Of a DNA stretch of 36,839 nucleotides, positions 24,188 through 32,534 are shown piece by piece. Each line of letters starts with the position of its first letter. The stretch's first letter is position 1. A program made the translations under genes and the position numbers. The DNA is taken from the NCBI GenBank assembly GCA_903885445.1, contig CAISIO010000016.1, forward strand, positions 1-36,839, in the 5' to 3' direction. The notes under the pieces were generated by a model, which was not told the origin of the DNA, did not search any database, and worked only from the letters and a program-made list of their open reading frames with translations. This DNA comes from Candidatus Staskawiczbacteria bacterium (GTDB taxonomy: Bacteria > Patescibacteriota > Minisyncoccia > Minisyncoccales > Staskawiczbacteraceae).

Positions 24188-24508
24188 ATGAAGGACAACG
24201 GGAAAAAGTGGAAGACGGCTCTTTACGAAAAAAGAGAGCTGTCCAGGCAAGGGCGAGTTTTGCAGGTTGCACAGAAGCATGCCGCACGCTATCTTCGCCA
24301 CCTGCAAGAGAAAGAATTTCCCGGGAAGTCGCTCATCCAGCTGTTGCTCGTCGTCGCAAGAGACGGGCCGTTGCTGGCTGGCGCAATGGCGGTTGAGCAT
24401 GTTGAGCTCAACCAAAAAAACCTGTCTGCAGATGACCGAGAATTCCTGCAACAGGTAAAAGTTCTGCTCGCAAAGCGGGCAGAACAAACAGGCTGTCCCG
24501 TGTCCTAA
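24188..24508 (+). CDS. GC-rich orphan gene, 106-residue basic helical protein
   Basis: The start is the ATG at 24188, 5-6 nt after the strong Shine-Dalgarno GGAAGGAGGTG; longer in-frame readings run back into the tRNA. The protein begins MKDNGKKWKTALYEKRELSR and is Lys/Arg-rich and predicted helical, with a less polar middle (LIQLLLVVARDGPLLAGAMA). It has no signal peptide and no domain I recognise. Base composition is much richer in G and C than the flanking recQ or recG. It follows tRNA-Arg by 42 nt and ends before a strong terminator, so it may share the tRNA transcript. A CCTTC/GAAGG hairpin could cover the Shine-Dalgarno. Confidence 0.75.
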   Translation: MKDNGKKWKTALYEKRELSRQGRVLQVAQKHAARYLRHLQEKEFPGKSLIQLLLVVARDGPLLAGAMAVEHVELNQKNLSADDREFLQQVKVLLAKRAEQTGCPVS

Positions 24509-24555
24509 CGGGTACCAGGAGAAAAAAAGCATGAGTCCCATTCACCTCTTCTAAG

Positions 24556-24593
24556 GGCGCCATCACCAAATCACATCTTGATGGCGCCTTTAA
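24556..24593 (+). terminator. Strong intrinsic terminator of the 24188-24508 gene
   Basis: A perfect 10-bp stem, GGCGCCATCA / TGATGGCGCC, with a 13-nt loop and a TTTAA tail. It insulates the GC-rich gene from recG. Confidence 0.85.
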
Positions 24594-24631
24594 CTTGGTT
24601 TTTTATCTATCTCTGATAGAATAGATTTATA

Positions 24632-26860
24632 ATGAACGCCATAACCCTGGAAACAAAAATTGAGGAAGTTCCAAAAATTGGAGTTGCTTACGCTAAAAGG
24701 TTAAAAAAGTTCGGCATAAAAACTGTGCAGGATTTGCTTTTTTATTTTCCGGCTAGATACGACGATTTTTCGGAGATAACAACCATTGACCAGGCGCGGA
24801 ATAAACTTGGCGAAGTCGCCTGCGTTCAGGGTGAAATTATAGAAATAGAAACCAGTAAATCTATATATGGAAGAATGGCTGTGACAAAGGCCGTTGTGCA
24901 AGACAGAACAGCGCAAATTAGCATTATTTGGTTTAATCAGCCATATCTGGAAAAATCTTTAAAAGAAAATGATTTTATCTGCGTGGCAGGAAAAGTAAGT
25001 TTAGGCAAAGAAGGGTTATTTTTTAACAGCCCTGCTTTCGAAAGAATAAACGAAATTGGAGAAAACGAAGAACTGACCCACACTGGCAGAATTGTCCCGG
25101 TTTATTCTGAAACAAGAGGAGTTACTTCGCGCTGGCTAAGATATGTAATTAAGCCGTTGCTTTACAGATTTTGCGAACAGATTCAGGAATCTTTGCCGAA
25201 AGAAATTATCAAAAAATATAAATTTTTGCCCATTCAAGAAGCTGTCTGGCAATTGCATTTTCCCGAATCATTTGAACATGCCGACGCCGCCAAATCACGC
25301 TTTTTATTTGAAGAGCTTTTTTTAATTCAGCTGAATGTTTTGAAAGAAAAAATAAAACTGATGCAGAAACGCGCCCACGCCTGCCCGATGGATGCCGAGC
25401 TGATGAAAAATTTTACCGATTCTCTGCCTTTCCAATTAACCGATTCACAAAAAAAATGCGCCTTTGCAATTCTAAAAGATTTGGAAAAAACAGTTCCAAT
25501 GTCGAGATTATTAGAGGGCGATGTTGGTTCTGGTAAAACAGTTGTGGCGGCAATGGCGGTTTTGAACGTTGTAAAATCAGGGCATCAAGTTGCTTTTATG
25601 GCGCCGACTGAAATTTTGGCAAAACAGCACTTTAAATCTGTTTCTGAAATGCTAAAAAAGTTTGATGTAAAAGTTGGAATGCTGACAGGAAAAGATGCCA
25701 GGATTTTTAAACCTGCCTCGCCGAGTCAAGGCGGGGATGGTGAAACATTCGAGGTTTCTAAAAAAAGTTTTAACGGAGATTTAGAAAACGGGCAATTAGA
25801 TATTGCAATTGGCACGCATTCTTTAATCCAAAAAGGAGTTGAGTTCAAAGATTTGGCCTTGGTGATTTTAGACGAACAACACAGATTTGGAGTTGAACAA
25901 AGAGACCATTTAATTAAAAATAAGAAACTTGTCCCCCACCTGCTTTCAATGACCGCCACTCCAATTCCGCGCACTTTGGCTTTGACCGCTTATGGAGATC
26001 TGGATTTGTCTTTAATAGACGAAATGCCAAAAAACAGGAAAAAAGTTAAAACAATTATCGTAGAACCCCAGCAAAGAAAAGAAGCTTATGAGTTTATAAG
26101 AAAAGAAGTTGCCGATGGAAAAGGGGTTTTTGTAATTTATCCGAAAATTGATTCGGCTGCCAGTAAGCTGAAAGAATCGATTGAAAAAAATGGGCAAATA
26201 ACAGGTTCGGCAACAGAATCTTTTGTACCGCAAAACTACGGGCCGATGTCTTTAGCTTCCCTGACAATTAACGAGGTTAAAGCTTTGAAAGAAGAATACG
26301 AAAGATTGTCAAAAGAAGTTTTTCCGGATTTAAGGATTACAATGCTCCACGGAAAAATGAAATCTCCCGAAAAAGAAAGAATAATGCTGGATTTTAAAAA
26401 AGGAGAAATAGATATTTTGCTTTCCACTTCTGTTGTGGAAGTTGGCGTTGATGTTCCGCGCGCCACGATTATGATGATTGAAGGGGCAGAAAGATTTGGC
26501 TTGTCGCAATTGCATCAATTCCGCGGAAGAGTCGGCAGAAGCGACATGCAATCTTATTGCTTTTTATTTACCACAGACCCAAGCATGCTAAACAGAAAAA
26601 GATTAAAAGCTTTAGTTGAATCAAATAATGGTTTTGAATTAGCTGAAAAAGATTTGGAAATAAGGGGCCCTGGAAGTTTATATGGCACACAGCAATCGGG
26701 AATTCCCGATATTGCAATGCAAGGACTATCAAATGTATTTTTGGTTGAAAAAACCCGCGCAGCCGCCAAAGAAATTCTAGAAAAAGATCCCGAGTTAAAA
26801 GATTACCCCGAGCTCAAAGAAAGGTTAAAACAATTCCAATCCCGCATCCACTTTGAGTAA
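24632..26860 (+). CDS. recG: ATP-dependent DNA helicase RecG
   Basis: 742 residues. The wedge/OB domain is at ~1-160 (starts with the VGVAYAKRLKKFGI-like helix-hairpin-helix). Motor motifs are QKKCAFAILKDL, Walker A GDVGSGKTVVAAMA (~295), MAPTEILAKQHF, DEQHRFGVEQR (~413), SMTATPIPRTLALT, TSVVEVGVDVPRAT and QLHQFRGRVGRSD. RecG reverses stalled forks and branch-migrates junctions. Two stretches look inserted relative to the usual protein: around PASPSQGGDGETF (~360-380), encoded by a hairpin-forming DNA segment, and a ~35-residue stretch near ~515-550. A TAGAAT -10 box ends 9 nt before the ATG. Confidence 0.96.
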   Translation: MNAITLETKIEEVPKIGVAYAKRLKKFGIKTVQDLLFYFPARYDDFSEITTIDQARNKLGEVACVQGEIIEIETSKSIYGRMAVTKAVVQDRTAQISIIWFNQPYLEKSLKENDFICVAGKVSLGKEGLFFNSPAFERINEIGENEELTHTGRIVPVYSETRGVTSRWLRYVIKPLLYRFCEQIQESLPKEIIKKYKFLPIQEAVWQLHFPESFEHADAAKSRFLFEELFLIQLNVLKEKIKLMQKRAHACPMDAELMKNFTDSLPFQLTDSQKKCAFAILKDLEKTVPMSRLLEGDVGSGKTVVAAMAVLNVVKSGHQVAFMAPTEILAKQHFKSVSEMLKKFDVKVGMLTGKDARIFKPASPSQGGDGETFEVSKKSFNGDLENGQLDIAIGTHSLIQKGVEFKDLALVILDEQHRFGVEQRDHLIKNKKLVPHLLSMTATPIPRTLALTAYGDLDLSLIDEMPKNRKKVKTIIVEPQQRKEAYEFIRKEVADGKGVFVIYPKIDSAASKLKESIEKNGQITGSATESFVPQNYGPMSLASLTINEVKALKEEYERLSKEVFPDLRITMLHGKMKSPEKERIMLDFKKGEIDILLSTSVVEVGVDVPRATIMMIEGAERFGLSQLHQFRGRVGRSDMQSYCFLFTTDPSMLNRKRLKALVESNNGFELAEKDLEIRGPGSLYGTQQSGIPDIAMQGLSNVFLVEKTRAAAKEILEKDPELKDYPELKERLKQFQSRIHFE

Positions 26861-26868
26861 AAACCCAT

Positions 26869-26915
26869 CGGGTCAACGCGTTGACCCGTTAAAAAACCGC
26901 CTCCCGGCGGTTTTT
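26869..26915. terminator. Palindrome and bidirectional terminator between recG and the convergent glycosyltransferase
   Basis: A perfect 20-bp palindrome (26869-26888, CGGGTCAACG/CGTTGACCCG) is followed by a second hairpin, AAAACCGCC-TCCC-GGCGGTTTT (26893-26914). A- and T-runs on both sides let the second hairpin end transcription from either strand. The first palindrome has no U-run and may be a protein site or an extra block to readthrough. Confidence 0.82.
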
Positions 26916-28461
26916 ACTTCCTAACTTTTTCAGTCACCCAGAAACCCATGTATCTACCCAACATTAAACGGATTTGGGCGTCGAGGGCTGGAAACGAGCC
27001 GAATAAAATTAAGGTTATCGGCAGGAAAATCCATTGTAGGAAGACGGTGGATTTTTTGTACCATCGCACATACCATTTAAATTCTCTTGGCACCGGAGGC
27101 AAAAGCATTGTGCTTAAAATTGCCGAGATAATCATTCCAATCATTGAGAATGTCATAATCCGGCTGGTTAAAATTGGCAGGTTGAAAGACAAGACCGTAA
27201 AGTTAAATTTTTGCCCGCCCAAAAGTATCGGCAGCCAGCCCAGCAGAAATAACAAAAGAGCTGCGGTTGCCCACGACCAAAATCCATCCATAACCGTGTA
27301 AAGATGCCCGATTTTATGCCAAATGGATATTTTTTTATTATTTAAAAATCCGAACATCATGTACGGTATTTCGTCGCATCCCCATGCCCAGCGCTTTTGC
27401 TGTTTGTACTGGTTTAGAATTGTGCGCCAGAAATTTTTCGCCATAACCGCGTCCATAGAAACCAAATAATAAATTGGCACTGCCCGGTAATTTCCGTCGT
27501 AATGTAAATAGGCTCTCCAAAAAATCCGGGAATCGTCTGACACGACATTGGCGGGGTACCCAACTTCAAAAAAAACCTTAGCCGGAGTTGAGTGCGAAGA
27601 ATAAGTTGTTAATTTTTCAGACCGTTCTTGCTGAATCATTTGCCAAAAAGTGTTCGAGGTTGAGACAACCCTGGAAAACGCGGAGGCAGACCAGATGTTA
27701 TTATTATAAACCGGCACCGGCTGGTAGCTGGCGTTTATGGGGTCTTTTTCTGTCAGATAAAAATATGTTACGCAGGCAAAATATTGCGGGAAAACTTTTG
27801 TATCAATATCAAAAGTGGAAATTAAAATATTTTCGTATGGAATTTTTAATTTATCGATGATTTTTTCTTTAATTTCATTCCCGGCAAAAGCGGTGTTTGA
27901 CCCCTTTCCGCTGATTTCCCCCACAACGCCGTCGGGATGCACGGAAACCAAAAATTTATAAAATTGATTTGAATATTTATCGCCAATAATTCTCGCCTGT
28001 TTTTCAAAAATTTTCCCGGCTCTTTCTTCAACCGCCAAAACAACAATCATTTTTTCTTTTGGATAATCAGATTTTATCAGGGTTTCGATGCTTTCCTCAA
28101 TAATTTCTTTGCTATCTTTGTATGTTGGCAGGATAACCACGTGATAAATTTCTTTCCATGACTTTCCGCTTGCCTTCTTTAGCTCTTTCATCCAATCTTT
28201 CTTCATGTTTGCCTTAACTTTAAAATAACCGACCACTTGGTGCAGAGAAAAATAAAATACCCTGAAAAGATAGTAAAAACAAAAACATATTATAAAAATC
28301 GCCACCTCAGAAGGAAACAACCAAGAAAAAACCAGCACACCAAAAAGTGTGCCCAAACTAATGATTCCCGGAATTGTTTCGAAAAACCTGTACAATCTCC
28401 TTTCGCCAGGATTTTTTATGTCCGAAGCTTTGGAGATATTCAGATATTCTTTTTTCTCCAT
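26914..28461 (-). CDS. Membrane family 2 glycosyltransferase with QxxRW motif
   Basis: 515 residues. Two helices lie near the N-terminus (~30-75), the GT-A domain is at ~105-370 and four helices are at the C-terminus. Catalytic motifs are VVILPTYKDSKEIIEESIET, STFDIDTKVFP (DxD), VSDDSRIFWRAYLHYDG and QYKQQKRWAWG (Q/RxxRW, as in processive GT2 enzymes such as cellulose or hyaluronan synthases). The product is unknown; a surface polysaccharide is likely. The ATG is only 10 nt after tRNA-Glu on the same strand, so the two are probably cotranscribed. Confidence 0.88.
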   Translation of the reverse strand: MEKKEYLNISKASDIKNPGERRLYRFFETIPGIISLGTLFGVLVFSWLFPSEVAIFIICFCFYYLFRVFYFSLHQVVGYFKVKANMKKDWMKELKKASGKSWKEIYHVVILPTYKDSKEIIEESIETLIKSDYPKEKMIVVLAVEERAGKIFEKQARIIGDKYSNQFYKFLVSVHPDGVVGEISGKGSNTAFAGNEIKEKIIDKLKIPYENILISTFDIDTKVFPQYFACVTYFYLTEKDPINASYQPVPVYNNNIWSASAFSRVVSTSNTFWQMIQQERSEKLTTYSSHSTPAKVFFEVGYPANVVSDDSRIFWRAYLHYDGNYRAVPIYYLVSMDAVMAKNFWRTILNQYKQQKRWAWGCDEIPYMMFGFLNNKKISIWHKIGHLYTVMDGFWSWATAALLLFLLGWLPILLGGQKFNFTVLSFNLPILTSRIMTFSMIGMIISAILSTMLLPPVPREFKWYVRWYKKSTVFLQWIFLPITLILFGSFPALDAQIRLMLGRYMGFWVTEKVRK

Positions 28462-28471
28462 AAAATAAGAG

Positions 28472-28546
28472 TGGCCCCAACCGGATTTGAACCGGTGTTC
28501 TTGGCTTGAAAAGCCAGTGTACTAGACCAGGCTATACGATGGGGCC
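28472..28546 (-). tRNA. tRNA-Glu (anticodon TTC)
   Basis: 75 nt on the minus strand. Acceptor GGCCCCA pairs with TGGGGCC, with A as discriminator. The anticodon loop TTTTCAA gives TTC and the T arm has GTTCAAATC. CCA is not encoded. The glycosyltransferase ATG follows 10 nt after the tRNA 3' end. Confidence 0.94.
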
Positions 28547-28599
28547 AAAAATCACAATCGATTTGACTGAATTTTAACTCAAAAACCTGAAAAAGGCAA

Positions 28600-28625
28600 G
28601 AAAAAAGCTCGCGCAAAGCGAGAGC
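28600..28625 (-). terminator. Terminator of the 28672-28836 gene
   Basis: Minus-strand CTCGC-TTTGC-GCGAG followed by CTTTTTT. A further hairpin (28633-28652, ATGGAGA/TCTCCAT with a 6-nt loop) lies between it and the stop codon. Confidence 0.75.
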
Positions 28626-28671
28626 CGGTCGAATGGAGATTCCATTCTCCATATCAAACCTTCAGCGGACT

Positions 28672-28836
28672 TCACCACAAAAGTGCAATTACCGCTCCGA
28701 CGATTGCAAGGACTACTGACAACGCACAGAACGCCGCCAGCCAAAGGGATCCTCTAGTCTCCCTCTCGTCTAGCAAAGCTTCCCTTTCGCGCTGCTCAAC
28801 TCCACCAGGCCCGACTCCTACTTCTACCTCGTTCAT
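28672..28836 (-). CDS. GC-rich orphan gene, 54-residue tail-anchored membrane protein
   Basis: The start is ATG 28836, after AAGGGG (Shine-Dalgarno-like, ~7 nt upstream). The first ~30 residues are polar and acidic (MNEVEVGVGPGGVEQREREA). The rest is one membrane helix, SLWLAAFCALSVVLAIVGAV, ending in IALLW. No family recognised. Composition is much richer in G+C than tsaD beside it. It has a candidate promoter (TTGCTT at 28905-28910, 16-nt spacer, TATAAA at 28883-28888), divergent from tsaD, and a terminator. A tail-anchor topology is inferred. Confidence 0.65.
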   Translation of the reverse strand: MNEVEVGVGPGGVEQREREALLDERETRGSLWLAAFCALSVVLAIVGAVIALLW

Positions 28837-28882
28837 GGGAGCCCCTTTCGTAAGAATTGGCCAAATGGGACATGACATCTTT

Positions 28883-28925
28883 TTTATACCAGAATATTGA
28901 AAAAAAGCAAGTCTTCGGTTATAAT
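28883..28925. promoter_or_regulatory. Divergent promoters: tsaD (+) and small membrane protein (-)
   Basis: Plus strand: TTGAAA (28897-28902), 17-nt spacer, TATAAT (28920-28925). The tsaD ATG is at 28932, so the predicted start site is at or next to the start codon (leaderless). Minus strand: TTGCTT (28905-28910), 16-nt spacer, TATAAA (28883-28888). The two overlap, so polymerase binding would be mutually exclusive. Confidence 0.72.
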
Positions 28926-28931
28926 TCACAT

Positions 28932-30056
28932 ATGAAAATTTTAGCCGTAGAAACATCTTGCGACGACACTGGAATTGCAATTTTAAAAATTTCAGGCGAT
29001 AAAAAATCGCCGAGCTTTAATGTGCTTTCAAATATCGTTTCCTCTCAAATAGAAGTGCATAAAAAATATGGCGGAGTCTATCCTGCCATGGCAAAACGCG
29101 AACACCAAAAAAACCTGGTGCCAACTTTTGTAAAGGCGTTGAAAGAAGCCGGATTATTAAAATTAGGAAAAACAAATAAAAATCCTGATTTAAAAGATAT
29201 TTTAGAAAGAGAACAAGATTTGCAAAAAAAATTAATTCCATTTTTAAAAAAATATAAAAAGCCGGCCATAGATTTAATTTCTGTCACAAACGGCCCGGGA
29301 TTAGAGCCGTGCTTGTGGGTGGGAGTTAATTTTGCCAAGGCGCTTTCATCTTTTTGGAATATTCCAATCGTCCCGGTAAACCACGTAGAATCGCATATTT
29401 TGGTTAATTTACTGGAAAATAAAGATATAAAATTCCCGGCGGTTGCCTTGGTGGTTTCTGGCGGACACACTCAAATTATTTTAGTAAAATCAATTGGAAA
29501 ATACCAAATACTTGGAGAAACAAGAGATGATGCTGCCGGAGAATGTTTTGATAAGTGCGCCAAAATTTTAGGATTAGGTTATCCCGGCGGACCGATTATT
29601 TCAAAATTAGCTGAAAACGTAAAAACGGAAAAAGCCCTGCCCCGTCCAATGATTGGCACAAAAGATTATGATTTTTCTTTTTCAGGATTAAAAACAGCTG
29701 TTTTGTATGCTGACAGAAAAATTACAAATAAAAATGGTGAGTATAAAAAGCAAATGGCCTCGGAAGTCCAGCAAGCGATAATAGACGTTTTGATTAAAAA
29801 AACGATAAAAGCTGTAAGAGATTTTAATGCCAAATCTTTAATTTTAGGCGGCGGAGTTTCGGCAAACAAAGAATTAAGAAAGCAATTCCAAGCCAAGCTG
29901 GAAAAAGAACATTCAGCAACAAAATTTTTCGTTCCAAAACCTAATTTATCAACCGACAATGCTTTAATGACAGCAATAACCGGTTTTTATCACAAAAAAA
30001 ATACCGTTGGCTGGAAACTAATCCAAGCCGACGGCAATCTGCGGATCTCCAAATAA
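28932..30056 (+). CDS. tsaD: tRNA N6-threonylcarbamoyladenosine synthase subunit TsaD
   Basis: 374 residues from ATG 28932, the start that matches MKILAVETSCDDTG. Family motifs are SCDDTG, KREHQKNLVP, the metal site VNHVESHILVN (HxxxH), GGHTQIILV, DDAAGECFDKCAKILGLGYP, the ISKLAE stretch, and GGGVSANKELR with the late metal Asp in NLSTDNALM. It makes t6A in ANN-decoding tRNAs with TsaB/C/E, which are not in this window. An extra ~35 residues (LGKTNKNPDLKDILEREQDL and following) sit between KREHQKN... and the nucleotide site. That site reads GPGLEPCLWVGV rather than the usual GPGLxGxLLVG. Confidence 0.96.
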   Translation: MKILAVETSCDDTGIAILKISGDKKSPSFNVLSNIVSSQIEVHKKYGGVYPAMAKREHQKNLVPTFVKALKEAGLLKLGKTNKNPDLKDILEREQDLQKKLIPFLKKYKKPAIDLISVTNGPGLEPCLWVGVNFAKALSSFWNIPIVPVNHVESHILVNLLENKDIKFPAVALVVSGGHTQIILVKSIGKYQILGETRDDAAGECFDKCAKILGLGYPGGPIISKLAENVKTEKALPRPMIGTKDYDFSFSGLKTAVLYADRKITNKNGEYKKQMASEVQQAIIDVLIKKTIKAVRDFNAKSLILGGGVSANKELRKQFQAKLEKEHSATKFFVPKPNLSTDNALMTAITGFYHKKNTVGWKLIQADGNLRISK

Positions 30057-30073
30057 AAAAAGTCAGCACCGAG

Positions 30074-30334
30074 TCAGCGCTTCATAGCGACGGCAAGCCA
30101 TGAAACGGTAAGCGTTTCCCCTTTTATTGTCTTGAGTCCGAAGGGCACAAACTGAAAAGCCTCAGCCTTGCCCCGAAATCTACGCTTTACTTCCAAGACA
30201 AGCCTTATGAACGCCTCCGCAATGGCTGCCTTGCCCGTTAAGCTTTCTCTGGGAATTTCAACGAGCAAGAAGACTCCCACAGAGTCAGAGCCCTCAACAC
30301 CAACCTCGCAAACGCCACCACTATTCTTCGCCAT
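30074..30334 (-). CDS. GC-rich orphan gene, 86-residue protein
   Basis: The start is ATG 30334, 6 nt after the Shine-Dalgarno GGAAGGA. The longer in-frame reading runs across its own promoter. The protein begins MAKNSGGVCEVGVEGSDSVG and looks alpha/beta, with a VFLLVEIP strand, a basic helix (VLEVKRRFRGKAEAF) and a closing hydrophobic strand (TLTVSWLAVAM). No signal peptide and no family recognised. It has a strong promoter at 30378-30406 and is convergent to tsaD with 17 nt between the stop codons. Confidence 0.65.
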   Translation of the reverse strand: MAKNSGGVCEVGVEGSDSVGVFLLVEIPRESLTGKAAIAEAFIRLVLEVKRRFRGKAEAFQFVPFGLKTIKGETLTVSWLAVAMKR

Positions 30335-30377
30335 GGTATTTCCTTCCACGATTAGGGACAGGGTCACATTGTGATTT

Positions 30378-30406
30378 ACTATAATACAAGGCTCACGGCG
30401 CGTCAA
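30378..30406 (-). promoter_or_regulatory. Strong promoter of the 30074-30334 gene
   Basis: Minus-strand TTGACG (30401-30406), a 17-nt spacer, then TATAGT (30378-30383). An inverted repeat TCACA-N-TGTGA (~30364-30374) lies at the predicted start of transcription and could be an operator. Confidence 0.75.
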
Positions 30407-30443
30407 GATTTACTGAGTGAATTAAGTTTGGTAAAATGTATCA

Positions 30444-32534
30444 ATGGAATTGCCATCTCAATACAACGCAAAAGAGGTTGAAGATAAGATTTACCGGCTT
30501 TGGGAAGAAAGCGGGTTTTTTAATCCGGACAAACTCCCCTCCCGCAACAAAAAACCGTTCTCCATAATAATGCCTCCGGCAAACGCCAACGGAAATTTGC
30601 ACGCAGGGCACGCTTTGGTTATGACAATTGAGGACATTATGACTAGGTACAAAAGAATGCGCGGGTTTAAGGCTTTGTGGCTACCGGGATTAGATCACGC
30701 AGGATTTGAAACGCAAATTGTTTATGAAAAAAAACTAGAAAAAGAAGGCAGGTCGCGGTTTAAAATGACGCCCGAAGAACTGTACAAAGAAATTTTGGAA
30801 TTTACCGAGGCAAACAAAACAAATATCCAAACGCAAGTTAAGAAAATGGGGGCCAGCTGTGACTGGTCAAGATTAAAGTTTACTTTGGACAAAGATATTG
30901 TTGATATTGTCTACCAAACATTTGAAAAACTTTACAAAGATAATTTAGTTTACAAAGGCAAAAAAATAATAAACTGGTGCCCAAAACACCAGACTTCTCT
31001 TTCTGACCTGGAAACACTGGACGCAGAAAGACAAGATAAATTTTATTATTTAAAATACGGGCCGTTTACTATTGCCACCGCCAGGCCAGAAACAAAATTT
31101 GGCGATAAATATGTGGTGATGCACCCAAAAGACAAAAGATACAAAGACTATAAAGACGGGCAAAAAATAGAATTAGAATGGATAAACGGGCCGATAACCG
31201 CGACTATTATAAAAGACGACGTAATTGATATGGATTTTGGCACAGGAGTTATGACAATTACTCCGTGGCACGACGCGGTTGATTTTGGAATTGCAGAAAG
31301 GAACAATTTAGAAAAAGAGCAGATTATAGATTTTTATGGAAAGCTTTTGCCAATTGCGGGAGAATTTGCCGGAATGAAAATTGCGGAAGCCCGGCCTTTG
31401 ATTATAGAAAAATTGCATTCAAAAGGATTGGTTGAAAAAGTTGAGGAAAATTATAAACACGTTGTTAAAACGTGCTATAAATGCGGAACTTTAATAGAGC
31501 CTCAAATAAAAGAGCAATGGTTTTTGAAAATGAAACCTTTGGCAGAACCGGCAATAAAGGCAATCAAAAACAACCAGATAAAAATTATTCCCGGGCATTA
31601 CAAAAAAATTGCTTTGCACTGGCTAAATAATATTATTGACTGGAATATATCGCGCCAAATTGTCTGGGGAATACCGATACCTGCAAAAACCTGCGAAAAG
31701 TGCCAAAACATAATTATTGACACTGAAAATAAAATAAACACGTGCCCGAAATGTGGAGAAAAAGATTTGATAAAAGAAAAAGATACTTTTGATACATGGT
31801 TTTCTTCCGGGCAATGGCCTTACGCTACACTTGATTTTCCCAAAGGCAAAGACTTTAAAACTTTTTATCCGACTGATGTCATGGAAACGGGCGGAGATAT
31901 TATTTTCTTTTGGGTAAGCAGAATGATTATGTTTTCGCTTTATAACACTAAAAAAATCCCTTTTAAAAATGTCTATTTGCACGGATTAGTTTTGGACGCA
32001 AAAGGGCAAAAAATGTCTAAGTCAAAGGGAAATGTTATAAATCCTTTAGACCTAACAGATAAATATGGCACAGACGCTTTAAGGATGGCGCTGGTGGTTG
32101 GCAACACTTCTGGCACCTCTTTACCATTGGACGAAAACAAAATAAAAGGATACCGAAATTTTGCCACAAAAATTTGGAACGCGGCCAGGTTTGTTTTACT
32201 GCAAAACGATAATTCAAAATTAACTAAAACTGACAAAAAATTACTCGCCGATTTCAAAAAATTAGCGAAAGAAATAACAAAAGAAATGGATGGCTTTAAA
32301 TTCTACGTCGCCTCTGAAAAAATATACCACTATTTCTGGCACACTTTCTGCGACAAAATTATTGAAGACTATAAGAAAAAACTGGTAAGCTATGATTTAT
32401 TAGCAACGCTTCTTTTTGAGTCGCTGAAACTTTTGCATCCTTTCATGCCGTTTATAACCGAGGAAATATACCAGCAGCTGCCGATAAAAAATAAGAAAGA
32501 GTGTATAATGATTGAAGAATGGATTACACAATAA
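30444..32534 (+). CDS. valS: Valyl-tRNA synthetase, compact form
   Basis: 696 residues, against ~880-950 in most bacteria. Class I signatures are PPANANGNLHAGHAL (HIGH) and GQKMSKSKGN (KMSKS). LPGLDHAGFETQIVYEKKLE and GTDALRMALVVG are of the ValS type. The editing domain is present (TARPETKFGDKYVVMHPKDK), and two zinc-ribbon-like pairs are seen (CYKCGTLIEPQ; CEKC with CPKCGEKD). The anticodon-binding helical domain is short, and the protein ends at HPFMPFITEEIYQQL plus ~20 residues, so the usual C-terminal coiled-coil arm is missing. A TAAAAT -10 box ends 6 nt before the ATG (leaderless). It overlaps prsW by 16 nt. Confidence 0.93.
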   Translation: MELPSQYNAKEVEDKIYRLWEESGFFNPDKLPSRNKKPFSIIMPPANANGNLHAGHALVMTIEDIMTRYKRMRGFKALWLPGLDHAGFETQIVYEKKLEKEGRSRFKMTPEELYKEILEFTEANKTNIQTQVKKMGASCDWSRLKFTLDKDIVDIVYQTFEKLYKDNLVYKGKKIINWCPKHQTSLSDLETLDAERQDKFYYLKYGPFTIATARPETKFGDKYVVMHPKDKRYKDYKDGQKIELEWINGPITATIIKDDVIDMDFGTGVMTITPWHDAVDFGIAERNNLEKEQIIDFYGKLLPIAGEFAGMKIAEARPLIIEKLHSKGLVEKVEENYKHVVKTCYKCGTLIEPQIKEQWFLKMKPLAEPAIKAIKNNQIKIIPGHYKKIALHWLNNIIDWNISRQIVWGIPIPAKTCEKCQNIIIDTENKINTCPKCGEKDLIKEKDTFDTWFSSGQWPYATLDFPKGKDFKTFYPTDVMETGGDIIFFWVSRMIMFSLYNTKKIPFKNVYLHGLVLDAKGQKMSKSKGNVINPLDLTDKYGTDALRMALVVGNTSGTSLPLDENKIKGYRNFATKIWNAARFVLLQNDNSKLTKTDKKLLADFKKLAKEITKEMDGFKFYVASEKIYHYFWHTFCDKIIEDYKKKLVSYDLLATLLFESLKLLHPFMPFITEEIYQQLPIKNKKECIMIEEWITQ

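Noticed and set aside
30335-30406. N-terminal extension of the 30074-30334 gene to 30406
   Set aside because: It would run through the -35 and -10 boxes of the gene's own promoter; the ATG at 30334 has a Shine-Dalgarno.
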